From NCBI RefSeq assembly GCF_030689685.1, contig NZ_JAUYEY010000010.1:33120-97119 (forward strand): DNA of 64,000 bases, given 5' to 3'. The notes below the pieces were generated by a model that worked only from the letters and a program-made list of their open reading frames with translations, searched no databases and was not told the origin of the DNA. The position numbers and the translations under genes were made by a program. Shown here in pieces: positions 1 to 7,552 of this stretch. The stretch is from Polaromonas sp. (GTDB lineage Bacteria; Pseudomonadota; Gammaproteobacteria; Burkholderiales; Burkholderiaceae_C). The number at the start of each line of letters is the position of its first letter. The stretch's first letter is position 1.

Positions 1-126
1 CAACACGCCGGAGGCGATGGCGAACTCGACGAATTCCTGCGCCAGCGTCCGGCGCTCGTCGTCTGGCGTGCCGTCCCGGGGTAAAGGATTGCCGGCCGGC
101 GCTGGCGTGCCCGTTGTTATGCTCAT
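1..126 (-). CDS. pyrE: Orotate phosphoribosyltransferase, N-terminal part (runs off the window)
   Basis: Reading from ATG at 126 towards base 1 gives 42 residues with no stop. The end, LAQEFVEFAIASGVL, matches the conserved first helix of bacterial PyrE, which makes orotidine 5'-phosphate from orotate and PRPP in pyrimidine synthesis. About 27 residues precede this helix, a short extension compared with E. coli. The start lies 9 bp from the divergent xth start, so the two genes share a very short promoter region. Only the N-terminus is visible, so the call rests on one motif and on the pyrE/xth pairing. Confidence 0.72.
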   Translation of the reverse strand, partial: MSITTGTPAPAGNPLPRDGTPDDERRTLAQEFVEFAIASGVL

Positions 127-135
127 TGGAGTCCC

Positions 136-1014
136 ATGTTTAAGTTGACCAGTCTGAACCTCAACGGCATCCGTTCTGCCGCCAGCAAGGGCATGACCGA
201 ATGGGTGGCCCAGACCCAGCCGGATTGTATTTGCATGCAGGAACTCAAGGCCCAGGCCGCCGATGTGGCCGGGCGCTTCGAGGACATCGCCGGCCTCAAG
301 GGGCACTTTCACTTCGCGGAGAAAAAAGGCTATTCCGGCGTCGCCATCTACACGCGCCACGAACCCAGCGACGTGATCACCGGTTACGGCTCCCATGAAT
401 TCGACGCCGAAGGCCGTTATGTGGAGCTGCGTTTTGACCGGCCCGGCCGCAAGCAGGCGCCCAGACTGTCCATCATCAGCTGCTACTTCCCCAGTGGCTC
501 TTCCGGCGAGGAGCGCCAGGCCGCCAAGTTCCGCTTCCTGGCCGAGTTCTACCCCTACCTCGCCAAGCTGAAGAAGACGCGCGACTTCGTGCTGTGCGGC
601 GACATCAACATCGCGCACCAGGAGATCGACCTGAAGAACTTCAAGGGCAACAAAAAGAACAGCGGCTTCCTGCCCGAAGAACGCGCCTGGATGTCGGAAC
701 TGCTGCGTGACGCGGAGGTGGCGGATGAAGCCATTGAAGAAATGACAGGCGGCACCGGGCAGCCAACGACAACAGCCACACGCGGCGGCGGCATGGTCGA
801 TGTCTACCGCAAGCTGCAACCCACGGCCACCGACGAGGCCTACACCTGGTGGAGCAACCGCGGCCAGGCCTATGCGAAAAATGTCGGCTGGCGGCTGGAC
901 TACCACCTGGCCACGCCGGCGGTGGCGGCGCTGGCCCAAAGCGAGACAATTTACAGGGCGCAGCGGTTTTCCGACCATGCACCGATCACCGTGGACTACG
1001 CCCTCACACTTTGA
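136..1014 (+). CDS. xth: Exodeoxyribonuclease III (AP endonuclease)
   Basis: This 292-residue protein is of the exonuclease-endonuclease-phosphatase (EEP) fold, class II AP endonuclease, acting in base-excision repair by cleaving 5' to abasic sites and removing 3' blocks. Visible family motifs in order are the N-terminal SLNLNGIRSA, the QELKAQ metal-binding glutamate, GYSGVAIYTR, CGDINIAH, and a C-terminal WRLDYHLATP followed by the catalytic SDHAPI. It is slightly longer than the usual 255-270 residues because of a loop around residues 195-220 (MTGGTGQPTTTATRGGG). Its stop codon overlaps the end of the convergent histidine kinase gene by 11 bp. Divergent from pyrE. Confidence 0.93.
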   Translation: MFKLTSLNLNGIRSAASKGMTEWVAQTQPDCICMQELKAQAADVAGRFEDIAGLKGHFHFAEKKGYSGVAIYTRHEPSDVITGYGSHEFDAEGRYVELRFDRPGRKQAPRLSIISCYFPSGSSGEERQAAKFRFLAEFYPYLAKLKKTRDFVLCGDINIAHQEIDLKNFKGNKKNSGFLPEERAWMSELLRDAEVADEAIEEMTGGTGQPTTTATRGGGMVDVYRKLQPTATDEAYTWWSNRGQAYAKNVGWRLDYHLATPAVAALAQSETIYRAQRFSDHAPITVDYALTL

Positions 1015-2431
1015 CACCGGCAGCAGGCGCCTGGACGGCCGGCAGGCGCAAGCTGGCACGCAATCCGCCGCCTGCGGCTGGCTGCAGGCTGAGCTCACCG
1101 CCGTACAAGCCGACCAGGTCCTGCACGATGGCCAGGCCCAGCCCCGTACCGGGAACCGACTCGTCCAGGCGCACGCCCCGGGCGCCCACCAAAGCAAGAT
1201 GTGCGGCGTCAATTCCGGGACCATCGTCCTCGACATCAACCTGCAACTGAAGGGGCCGGACGCCGGTCAGCGGTCGGGCGGCAATCGTCACCGTTGAACG
1301 GGCCCACTTGCAGGCGTTGTCCAGCACATTGCCCAGCATTTCCTGCAAGTCCTGCTCCTCGCCGGCAAAAAACAGCGCTGCGCCACCGGCTTGCAGGGTG
1401 ATGGTGATGCCTCTTTCGGCGTGGACCCGCGCCATCACCCGCACCAGGCCGGCCAGCACCGGCCCGACCGCGGTGCGCTGGCCGGGCAGGCGCTGCGTCG
1501 CGGCCACCCGGGCGCGGGCCAGGTGCCAGTCGATGTGGCGGCGTGACAGCCCCACCTGTTCCCTCACCAGCCGGGCCAGTTCGCTGCCCGGCCCTGCCAG
1601 CGTCCCCGCCGCGGCCTGGTCCAGCACCGACAGCGGCGTCTTCAGCGCATGGGCCAGGTTGCCCGCCTGGGTGCGCGCGCGCGTCACCACCTCGGTGTTG
1701 CGGTCAAGCACGTCGTTGAAGTCGTCGATCAGGGGCTGCACCTCGGCGGGAAAGCGGCCCTGCAGGCGCTGCGCCCGCCCCTCATGCACATCGGCCAGCG
1801 CGCGCTGCATGGCGCGCAGGGGTGCCAGTCCCACCGCCACCTGCGCCAGCGCCGCCAGCACCAGCAAGACCAGCAGCACCGCCAGCGACGCCGCCATCAC
1901 GCCATTGAAGCTGTCCACCGCCCCGGTGACTTCCTGCATGTCGGCCGCGACCACGATGCGCCAGCGGTCATCGGGTTGTTCGGCGATCCGCACCTTGCGC
2001 TCGAGCATCAGCAAGGGGGCGTCCAGCGGACCCTTGCCCTGATGCACATGCACCGCGCCATCGGCCAGTTCGTCGGCGAGCAGCGACAGGCTGGTGTCCC
2101 ACAGCGAGCGCGAGCGCAACACGCCCGCGCGGGACAGGCCGTCGGCGGTGATGCGGTCCAGCTGCCAGTACAGCCCCGAATAGGGTTTCAGCCAGCGCGG
2201 GTCGGACAGGGTCCGGGTATCGATCAGCGGCTGGCCGCTGGCATCCAGCTCGAGCCGGGCGGTCAGTTGGTCAAGCTGCTGGGTCAGGGTGGCCTCGAAC
2301 TGCCGCATCACGTGATCGCGAAACAGGCCGCTGAGCAACACGCCCGCGAGCAGCAAGGCCAGCGCCAGTGCGGCCAGTGTCGCGGCCAGCAGCCGCAAAC
2401 GCAGCGACGTGGCCCGGCGCCAGATGGTCAT
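1004..2431 (-). CDS. Sensor histidine kinase, QseC/PmrB-like
   Basis: This 475-residue membrane kinase starts at MTIWRRATS; the open frame continues further upstream but overlaps the regulator gene, and the ATGA overlap at 2428-2431 fixes the start. It has a transmembrane helix at about residues 11-37, a periplasmic sensor region, a second helix at about 178-203, a HAMP-like segment, the HisKA box GNLAHALKTPLS with phospho-acceptor H261, and a C-terminal ATPase domain with N box (LGNVLDNACKWA), G1 box (DDGPGI) and G2 box (GTGLGLAIVQDL). Translationally coupled to the response regulator. The input signal is unknown; the PepSY gene upstream and the divergent cytochrome operon suggest redox or envelope sensing. 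Confidence 0.9.
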   Translation of the reverse strand: MTIWRRATSLRLRLLAATLAALALALLLAGVLLSGLFRDHVMRQFEATLTQQLDQLTARLELDASGQPLIDTRTLSDPRWLKPYSGLYWQLDRITADGLSRAGVLRSRSLWDTSLSLLADELADGAVHVHQGKGPLDAPLLMLERKVRIAEQPDDRWRIVVAADMQEVTGAVDSFNGVMAASLAVLLVLLVLAALAQVAVGLAPLRAMQRALADVHEGRAQRLQGRFPAEVQPLIDDFNDVLDRNTEVVTRARTQAGNLAHALKTPLSVLDQAAAGTLAGPGSELARLVREQVGLSRRHIDWHLARARVAATQRLPGQRTAVGPVLAGLVRVMARVHAERGITITLQAGGAALFFAGEEQDLQEMLGNVLDNACKWARSTVTIAARPLTGVRPLQLQVDVEDDGPGIDAAHLALVGARGVRLDESVPGTGLGLAIVQDLVGLYGGELSLQPAAGGGLRASLRLPAVQAPAAGVKV

Positions 2432-3090
2432 GGCGGCGGCACCAGCCGGTAACCCAGCCCGCGCACCGTCTCGATCAGCTCGGGCGGCAGTTTGCGGCGC
2501 AGGCGGCCTACGAAAACCTCGATGGTGTTGGAGTCGCGCTCGAAGTCCTGGGCGTAAATGTGTTCGGTGAGTTCGGTGCGCGACACCACGGCGCCGGGTC
2601 GGTGCATCAGGTAGTCGAGCACCTTGTACTCGTGGCTGGTCAGGTTCACCGGCTGGCCGGCCAGCGTGACGCGACCGCTGCGTGTGTCCAGCGCCAGCGC
2701 GCCGCACTGCAGCACCGCCGAGGCCAGGCCGCCAGCGCGGCGGATCAGCGCGCGCACACGCGCCAGCAGCTCCTCCATGTGAAAGGGCTTGGTGAGGTAG
2801 TCATCGGCCCCGGCGTCGATGCCGGCCACCTTGTCGTGCCAGTTGTCACGCGCCGTCAGGATCAGCACCGGCATGGTTCGCCCGCCGTCACGCCAGCGCT
2901 GGAGCACGGTCAGGCCATCGAGCACCGGCAACCCCAGGTCGAGGACCACGGCGTCGAAGGCTTCGGTGTCTCCCAGGAAGTGGGCGTCGCGGCCGTTGTC
3001 GGCCTCGTCCACCGCATAACCGGCTTCCACCAGCCCGGCACGCAGCTGGGCACGCAGCGTGGGTTCGTCTTCAACCAGGAGGATGCGCAT
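2428..3090 (-). CDS. OmpR-family response regulator, QseB/PmrA-like
   Basis: 220 residues. Receiver domain at 1-115 with acidic pair E7/D8, phospho-acceptor D51 (VVLDLGLP), the T in LILTAR and K in LTKPF; winged-helix DNA-binding domain at about 125-220 ending in ETVRGLGYRL, typical of the OmpR/PhoB class. It lies between the PepSY gene and its cognate kinase, with a 4-bp overlap with the latter. SHP/DHC cytochrome clusters are often accompanied by a two-component pair, so the divergent operon starting at 3641 is the likely target; that is inference. Confidence 0.92.
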   Translation of the reverse strand: MRILLVEDEPTLRAQLRAGLVEAGYAVDEADNGRDAHFLGDTEAFDAVVLDLGLPVLDGLTVLQRWRDGGRTMPVLILTARDNWHDKVAGIDAGADDYLTKPFHMEELLARVRALIRRAGGLASAVLQCGALALDTRSGRVTLAGQPVNLTSHEYKVLDYLMHRPGAVVSRTELTEHIYAQDFERDSNTIEVFVGRLRRKLPPELIETVRGLGYRLVPPP

Positions 3091-3107
3091 GGGCTGGCAG
3101 CGGGGTG

Positions 3108-3500
3108 TCAGGGGCGCGTGTCACGGCCGCTGCGCGCGTCGCTTGTGCTGCCGCCCCTGGTGGACAACAGGGCGGCAGTCCGGGCATCCAGCTTGAGCTT
3201 GACCAGCTGGCCCTGCGGCTGCAGCAGCTTGACTTCGTAGACCCAGCGGCCTTCCTCCTGCTCCAGTTCGACTTCCATGACCTGGCCCGGGTGCTCGCGC
3301 TCAAGCAGCTCGAGCACTTTGCCCAGTGGCAACACCTCACCGGCCTGGAGCGCCTGGCGCGCACGGTTGTGGTCGTCCCTGCCGCCCGACCAGGCTGGCT
3401 GCAGCCCCAGGCTGCCAATCAGCAGCGCCAGCACCCACAAGGCGCCCCGCAGCGGGCGGCGGCGCTTGCCGACAAGGACGAAAGGCAGGATGAAGGTCAT
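3108..3500 (-). CDS. PepSY-domain protein, exported or membrane-anchored
   Basis: 130 residues from MTFILPFVLVG. An upstream extension to 3614 is open but would begin outside any recognisable signal. A hydrophobic helix at about residues 20-38 (ALWVLALLIGSLGLQPAWS) looks like a signal peptide, followed by one PepSY-like repeat: RQALQAGEVLPLGKVLELL, then EVELEQEEGRWVYEVKLLQ. PepSY proteins next to two-component systems are thought to modulate signalling in the periplasm. It is the first gene of a PepSY-regulator-kinase operon, 17 bp upstream of the regulator and divergent from the cytochrome genes, with about 140 bp between the starts. Confidence 0.8.
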   Translation of the reverse strand: MTFILPFVLVGKRRRPLRGALWVLALLIGSLGLQPAWSGGRDDHNRARQALQAGEVLPLGKVLELLEREHPGQVMEVELEQEEGRWVYEVKLLQPQGQLVKLKLDARTAALLSTRGGSTSDARSGRDTRP

Positions 3501-3640
3501 GACGGGATTGTCCTGCAGCCATTGTGAACCGCAGATGAACGACGTCTTCAGGAAGGGTTCAAGCGCCTTTGCCAAAAATACATGCCATCCCCTGCAAGAC
3601 CTGCCAACACCCACTCAACCCGAACGCAGAAAGCCCAGCC

Positions 3641-4063
3641 ATGACCCCGATACGCAGCTTCTTTCCCGCAGCCTTGCTGCTTGCCGCCACGCTGGCCAGT
3701 GCGCTGCTGCCCGCCACCAGCCAGGCCGGCGACACCACGCCTGCAGAGCAGCTCAGCCACTGGAGCGCCCAGGCCGGGTCCCCCGGCAACGCCGACAAGG
3801 GCCGGGTATTTTTTTCCGCCAGACACGGCGGTGAATGGTCCTGTGCCTCATGCCACGGCGCGCCACCCACGGCGCAGGGCAAACACGCCAGCACCGGAAA
3901 GTCGATCACACCGCTGGCTCCGGCTTTCAACCCCAAGGCATTCACCGACAGCGCCAAGGTGGACAAATGGTTTCGCCGCAACTGCAAGGATGTGCTGAGC
4001 CGCGAATGCAGCGCTGGCGAAAAGGCCGACGTGCTGGCCTACCTCAACAGCCTCAAGCCCTGA
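3641..4063 (+). CDS. SHP-like monoheme c-type cytochrome (DUF1924)
   Basis: 140 residues from MTPIRSFFPA. The signal peptide probably ends after ATSQA (residues 1-29). A single heme motif CASCH lies at residues 68-72. The C-terminal part has RRNCKDVLSREC, matching the SHP pattern of an Asn-Cys pair and a disulfide loop near the distal heme side. SHP (sphaeroides heme protein) is a soluble periplasmic cytochrome whose reduced heme can bind oxygen or NO. It is followed by the diheme cytochrome and the cytochrome b, the usual SHP-DHC-cytochrome b order. The Asn ligand is inferred from the motif, not from a structure. Confidence 0.82.
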   Translation: MTPIRSFFPAALLLAATLASALLPATSQAGDTTPAEQLSHWSAQAGSPGNADKGRVFFSARHGGEWSCASCHGAPPTAQGKHASTGKSITPLAPAFNPKAFTDSAKVDKWFRRNCKDVLSRECSAGEKADVLAYLNSLKP

Positions 4064-4092
4064 GCCATGCTTTTCCCCACCGGAGTTTCTTC

Positions 4093-4611
4093 ATGAACAC
4101 CCTCCCCCCTGTCCGCGGCCTGCTGATCGCCGCCACCTGCGCCCTCGCTGCGCTGCCCGCCCTGGTCCGGGCCGACAGCAGCCGCTTGCTGCCGGGCAAC
4201 ATGCCTGCGGCCTACACCCAGGAGTGCGCCGCCTGCCACACCGCCTATCCGCCGGGCATGTTGCCTGCCCGCTCCTGGGAACGCATCATGACCAACCTGG
4301 ACAAGCACTACGGCACCGACGCCTCGCTGGACGCGGCCACGGTGCAACAGCTCAGCAGCTGGCTGAAGGTCAACGCGGGCACCTACAAACGCGTGGCGCA
4401 AGAGCCGCCGCAGGACCGCATCACCCGCGCGGCCTGGTTTGAACGCAAACACCGCAAGGTCGATCCCGCTGTCTGGAAACACGCCAGCGTCAAGAGTGCT
4501 GCCAACTGCGCGGCCTGCCACACCGCGGCCGACAAGGGCGACTACAACGACGACAACATCCGCTTCCCGGCCGGGCTCGATACCCGTTATCGCCGGGCCT
4601 GGAACGACTGA
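4093..4611 (+). CDS. Diheme cytochrome c (DHC family)
   Basis: 172 residues starting at MNTLPPVRGL, preceded by GGAG about 8 bases upstream. Signal peptide to about residue 23 (cleavage after VRA). Two CAACH heme motifs: one near the N-terminus in the segment QECAACHTAYPPGML and one near the C-terminus in ANCAACHTAADKGDY. DHC proteins pass electrons from the membrane cytochrome b to SHP in the periplasm. It lies 29 bp downstream of the SHP gene and 17 bp upstream of the cytochrome b gene, so these are probably one transcript. Confidence 0.88.
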   Translation: MNTLPPVRGLLIAATCALAALPALVRADSSRLLPGNMPAAYTQECAACHTAYPPGMLPARSWERIMTNLDKHYGTDASLDAATVQQLSSWLKVNAGTYKRVAQEPPQDRITRAAWFERKHRKVDPAVWKHASVKSAANCAACHTAADKGDYNDDNIRFPAGLDTRYRRAWND

Positions 4612-4628
4612 CTCGAAAGACAACCACC

Positions 4629-5384
4629 ATGCATGCCACCCCTTCCATCCACACCACCGCGCTGGCCGCGCCCGCAGCGGCCACCCCAGGCCGCCGGGTG
4701 ATCGACGCGCCCACGCGCATGTTCCACTGGCTGTTTGCGCTGAGCTTTCTGGGCGCCTACCTGACCGCTGACGGCGAAAGCTGGCGTCTGTTGCATGTCA
4801 CGCTCGGCTACACCCTGGCCGGCCTGCTGGTGTTTCGTGTGTTGTACGGCCTGCTGGGTCCGCGCCAGGCGGGCCTGGGCCTGATGTGGCGCAAGCTGGC
4901 CGGCGCACCGGCGTGGCTGCGCTCGCTCACGCAAAGCCGGTCCTTGGCCGACATCAACTGGCGGCAGGGCCAGAACCTGTTGATGGCGCTGGCCGTGGTG
5001 GCGCTGCTGCTGATGGTGCTGCCGCTGACGCTCAGCGGCTATGCCACTTACAACGACTGGGGCGACTTTCTCGGCGGCGACTGGCTGGAAGAGGTTCACG
5101 AATTTTTCGGTGAAGCGTTTTTGTTTGTCGTGCTGGCCCACCTGGCGCTGATCGCGGGCCTGAGCCTGCTGCGGCGGAAAAACCAGGCCCTGCCCATGCT
5201 GACCGGCAGGATAGCCGGCAAGGGACCGGACCTGGTGCAGAAGAACCGTGTCTGGCTGGCCGCCCTGCTGCTGCTCGCCGTGCTGGCCTACGGTGGCTGG
5301 GAGTGGCAGCAATCACCGAACGGCCTGATCTCCAGCAAGACCTGGAACGACGCGGCAACCGGGCAGGCCCACGATGAAGACTGA
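4629..5384 (+). CDS. Membrane cytochrome b (b561 type)
   Basis: 251 residues with about five hydrophobic helices: the core four at about 32-48, 56-75, 116-138 and 158-178, plus a C-terminal helix around 205-220. Candidate heme-ligand histidines are H33 (MFHW), H56 (LLHVTLG), the H in [11 protein letters not shown] and the H in VLAHLALI, the arrangement of bacterial cytochrome b561/b6-type quinol-linked proteins. Likely role: moving electrons from the quinone pool to DHC and SHP. The gene overlaps the region before the rubredoxin gene, whose open frame begins 11 bp before this stop. Confidence 0.87.
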   Translation: MHATPSIHTTALAAPAAATPGRRVIDAPTRMFHWLFALSFLGAYLTADGESWRLLHVTLGYTLAGLLVFRVLYGLLGPRQAGLGLMWRKLAGAPAWLRSLTQSRSLADINWRQGQNLLMALAVVALLLMVLPLTLSGYATYNDWGDFLGGDWLEEVHEFFGEAFLFVVLAHLALIAGLSLLRRKNQALPMLTGRIAGKGPDLVQKNRVWLAALLLLAVLAYGGWEWQQSPNGLISSKTWNDAATGQAHDED

Positions 5385-5442
5385 CAGGGTGCGCGCCCCA
5401 CTCCCATCACTCGATCACTCCATTACTCCCGGTGAGGAATCC

Positions 5443-5607
5443 ATGAACGTCTACCTGTGTGTCGTCTGCGGTTTCATCTATGACGAGGCGGCTGGCCGGC
5501 CCGAAGACGGGATCGCCCCGGGCACGCCCTGGGCCGCCGTGCCCGCCAACTGGACCTGTCCGGAATGCAATGTCGGCAAGAGCGACTTCAGCATGGTGCT
5601 GATCTAA
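5443..5607 (+). CDS. Rubredoxin
   Basis: 54 residues from [10 protein letters not shown], preceded by GGTGAGGA. The two metal-binding knuckles are C6/C9 (CVVCG) and C39/C42 (CPECN), with the family YDEA and WTCPEC segments. Rubredoxins carry one iron on four cysteines and transfer single electrons. The longer frame from 5374 adds 23 non-homologous residues and lacks a good start context. Its position directly behind the SHP/DHC/cytochrome b genes suggests it belongs to the same electron-transfer module, although rubredoxin genes are also found alone. Confidence 0.93.
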   Translation: MNVYLCVVCGFIYDEAAGRPEDGIAPGTPWAAVPANWTCPECNVGKSDFSMVLI

Positions 5608-5706
5608 AGCCTGTCAAGGCTGGCCGGGCAGCCTGAAGCACCGGACTTCAATCCCGAGTCAAAGCCGCGTCCGCTGACCCAGCCATCCAGCCGGAGCGGA
5701 ACACGT

Positions 5707-5753
5707 CCTCTGTGGGGCCTGCACCAGGGCCTGTAGGGAGGCCCCTACAGAGG
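5707..5753. repeat. Inverted repeat upstream of the sigma-54 promoter
   Basis: Arms at 5707-5720 and 5739-5753 are complementary apart from one missing base. Nested inside is a tighter hairpin with 8-bp arms CTGTAGGG and CCCTACAG at 5731-5750. It lies about 30 bp upstream of the -24 element of the TRAP operon promoter. It could be the terminator of the rubredoxin transcript (no T-run follows) or part of the binding region of a sigma-54 activator. Confidence 0.5.
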
Positions 5754-5781
5754 GAAAACCGCCTGTTGTTTAACCCTTCCG

Positions 5782-5797
5782 TGGCACGCTGTTTGCA
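5782..5797 (+). promoter_or_regulatory. Sigma-54 (RpoN) promoter of the TRAP operon
   Basis: The sequence is TGGCACG, four bases, then TTGCA, which fits the -24/-12 consensus (TGGCACG-N4-TTGCW) fully with correct GG-to-GC spacing. It lies 78 bp before the dctP start. A promoter with the same core lies before the allophanate hydrolase gene at 9054. Sigma-54 promoters need an enhancer-binding ATPase such as DctD or NtrC. Confidence 0.8.
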
Positions 5798-5874
5798 TGC
5801 TAACCCTTGGCGTAACCATCCCGTTTGCGCAGCAGGCCCTGTCTTATCAGCCTCACTACTTCAAGGACTACCGC

Positions 5875-6972
5875 ATGACTTCCACACGCCGCTCCATGTT
5901 GACCCGGGCCTCTGTCGCCGCCGCTGCCGGCACGGCGCTCGGCTTTCCGATGATTGCCCGCGCCCAGCAGAATTTCAGCTGGAAGATGACCAGCGCCTAC
6001 GGCAAGGGTTCCCCCTTCTACATGGAAGGACCGGGCAGTGCGACCGACCTGGCCAAACGCATCGACACGATGTCGGGCGGGCGCCTGAAGATCCAGGTGT
6101 TTGGCGCGGGCGAGCTGATACCCGCGCTGGAAGGCTTCGACGCGGTGCGTGCCGGCACGGTGGAAATGAACCATGCCAACAGCTACTTCTGGACCGGCAA
6201 GACCTTTGCCGCGCAGTACTTCACCGCCGTGCCTTTTGGCCTGAACTTCCAGGGCATCAACGGCTGGCTCTACGACGGCGGCGGCCAGCAGTTGTGGAAC
6301 GAGGTGTATGCGCCCTTCGGCATGGTCGCCATGCCCTGCGGCAACACCGGCGTGCAGATGACCGGCTGGTTCAAGAAGGAGATCAAGTCCAGCGCCGACC
6401 TCAAGGGCCTGAAGATGCGTATTCCCGGCCTGGCCGGCCGTGTGTATGCGGCCCTCGGCGTCGATGTGAAACTGCTGCCCGGCGGCGAGATCTTCCCCGC
6501 GCTGGAGCGCGGCGTGATCGACGCGGCCGAGTTCGTCGGCCCCTTCCAGGACCGCAAGCTGGGCCTGCACAAGGCAGCCAAATACCTGTACACCACGGGC
6601 TGGCACGAGTCGGCGACGGTGTCGGAACTGCTGATCAACAAGGCCGCCTGGGACAAGCTGCCCAAGGACCTGCAGGCGGTGGTGGAAAACGCCGCGGCCG
6701 CGTGCAACGTCATCAGCGAGGCCTGGTGCCAGCGCAACAATGCCGAGGCCATGGACGACCTGGTGAAAAACCAGGGCGTGATCGCCAAGCCGCTGCCCGC
6801 CGAGGTGCTCAAAAAGCTGCGCGAAGTCACCAATCAGGTGCTGGCCGAGGCAGTGGCCAAGGATGCCATGACCAAAAAGGTGCACGACTCCTACATGGCG
6901 TACAAGAAAAAGTACGACGCCTGGGCCGGCTACAGCGAAGGCCCGTACCACGACAAGATCCTGACGGCCTGA
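5875..6972 (+). CDS. dctP: TRAP transporter substrate-binding protein (DctP family)
   Basis: 365 residues from MTSTRRSMLTRAS. The N-terminus carries a twin-arginine-like signal (RRSML with a hydrophobic stretch, cleavage near ARAQ). The rest has the DctP/TakP layout: SGGRLKIQVFGAGELIPALEGFDAV, a central ADLKGLKMRIPGLAGRV segment bearing the arginine that binds the substrate carboxylate, then PGGEIFPALERGVIDAAEFVGP. The resemblance is to the 2-oxo-acid / TakP subfamily, so the ligand is probably an organic anion. First gene of dctPQM, behind a sigma-54 promoter. An ATG at 5797 is in frame but lies inside that promoter and is rejected as start. Confidence 0.9.
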   Translation: MTSTRRSMLTRASVAAAAGTALGFPMIARAQQNFSWKMTSAYGKGSPFYMEGPGSATDLAKRIDTMSGGRLKIQVFGAGELIPALEGFDAVRAGTVEMNHANSYFWTGKTFAAQYFTAVPFGLNFQGINGWLYDGGGQQLWNEVYAPFGMVAMPCGNTGVQMTGWFKKEIKSSADLKGLKMRIPGLAGRVYAALGVDVKLLPGGEIFPALERGVIDAAEFVGPFQDRKLGLHKAAKYLYTTGWHESATVSELLINKAAWDKLPKDLQAVVENAAAACNVISEAWCQRNNAEAMDDLVKNQGVIAKPLPAEVLKKLREVTNQVLAEAVAKDAMTKKVHDSYMAYKKKYDAWAGYSEGPYHDKILTA

Positions 6973-6979
6973 ACCAGTC

Positions 6980-7552
6980 ATGACGAATCTGACAACTGCC
7001 GGCGCCCCCGGGGGGGCCGCCGGGCTGGCCCGCGCCTTTGTGGCGCGTGTCGAGCGCACCGTGGACCTGATCGGCCGCGCTGCTTCCTGGCTCACGCTGG
7101 CCATCGTGGTGCTGATGGCCATTGATGTGCTGATGCGTTATGCCTTCAGCATCGGCTCGGTCTGGGCCCAGGAGCTCGAGTGGCACCTGCTGGCGCCGTT
7201 GGTGCTGTTCGGCATGACCTACGCGCTGCTCAAGGGTGAACATGTGCGTGTCGATGTTTTTTACGCGCGTTACACGCCGCGCGCGCAAGCCGCGGTGGAC
7301 CTGCTGACGGCGCTGCTGGCCATCGCGATGGCGGCGCTGGTGATTCGTTATTCGATCCAGTTCGTGACCCAGTCTTATGTGATCAACGAAATCTCGTCCG
7401 ACCCGGGAGGCCTGACGCACCGCTGGATGCTCAAGGCACTGATCCCCGTGGGTTTTGCGGTGTTCGGCCTGATGGCAGCGGCGCAGGGTGTCGGCGCTGC
7501 GCTGCGCCTGTTCGACCCGCAACCGGCCCCCACCCCGGAGGGCACGCCATGA
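6980..7552 (+). CDS. dctQ: TRAP transporter small membrane subunit (DctQ)
   Basis: 190 residues with four predicted membrane helices (about 38-60, 70-88, 108-130 and 150-172), and the DctQ motifs VLMRYAF and WAQELEWHLLAPLVLFGMTYALLKGEHVRVD. It pairs with DctM to form the membrane part of a Na+-driven tripartite transporter. It starts 7 bp after dctP and overlaps dctM by 4 bp (ATGA), so the three are translationally coupled. The first dozen residues (TTAGAPGGAAG) come from a C/G-rich stretch that resembles one of the dispersed repeats. Confidence 0.9.
   Translation: MTNLTTAGAPGGAAGLARAFVARVERTVDLIGRAASWLTLAIVVLMAIDVLMRYAFSIGSVWAQELEWHLLAPLVLFGMTYALLKGEHVRVDVFYARYTPRAQAAVDLLTALLAIAMAALVIRYSIQFVTQSYVINEISSDPGGLTHRWMLKALIPVGFAVFGLMAAAQGVGAALRLFDPQPAPTPEGTP

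Noticed and set aside
2432..2707. N-terminal extension of the first histidine kinase
   Set aside because: It overlaps the regulator gene in another frame; the ATGA overlap at 2428-2431 marks the true start.
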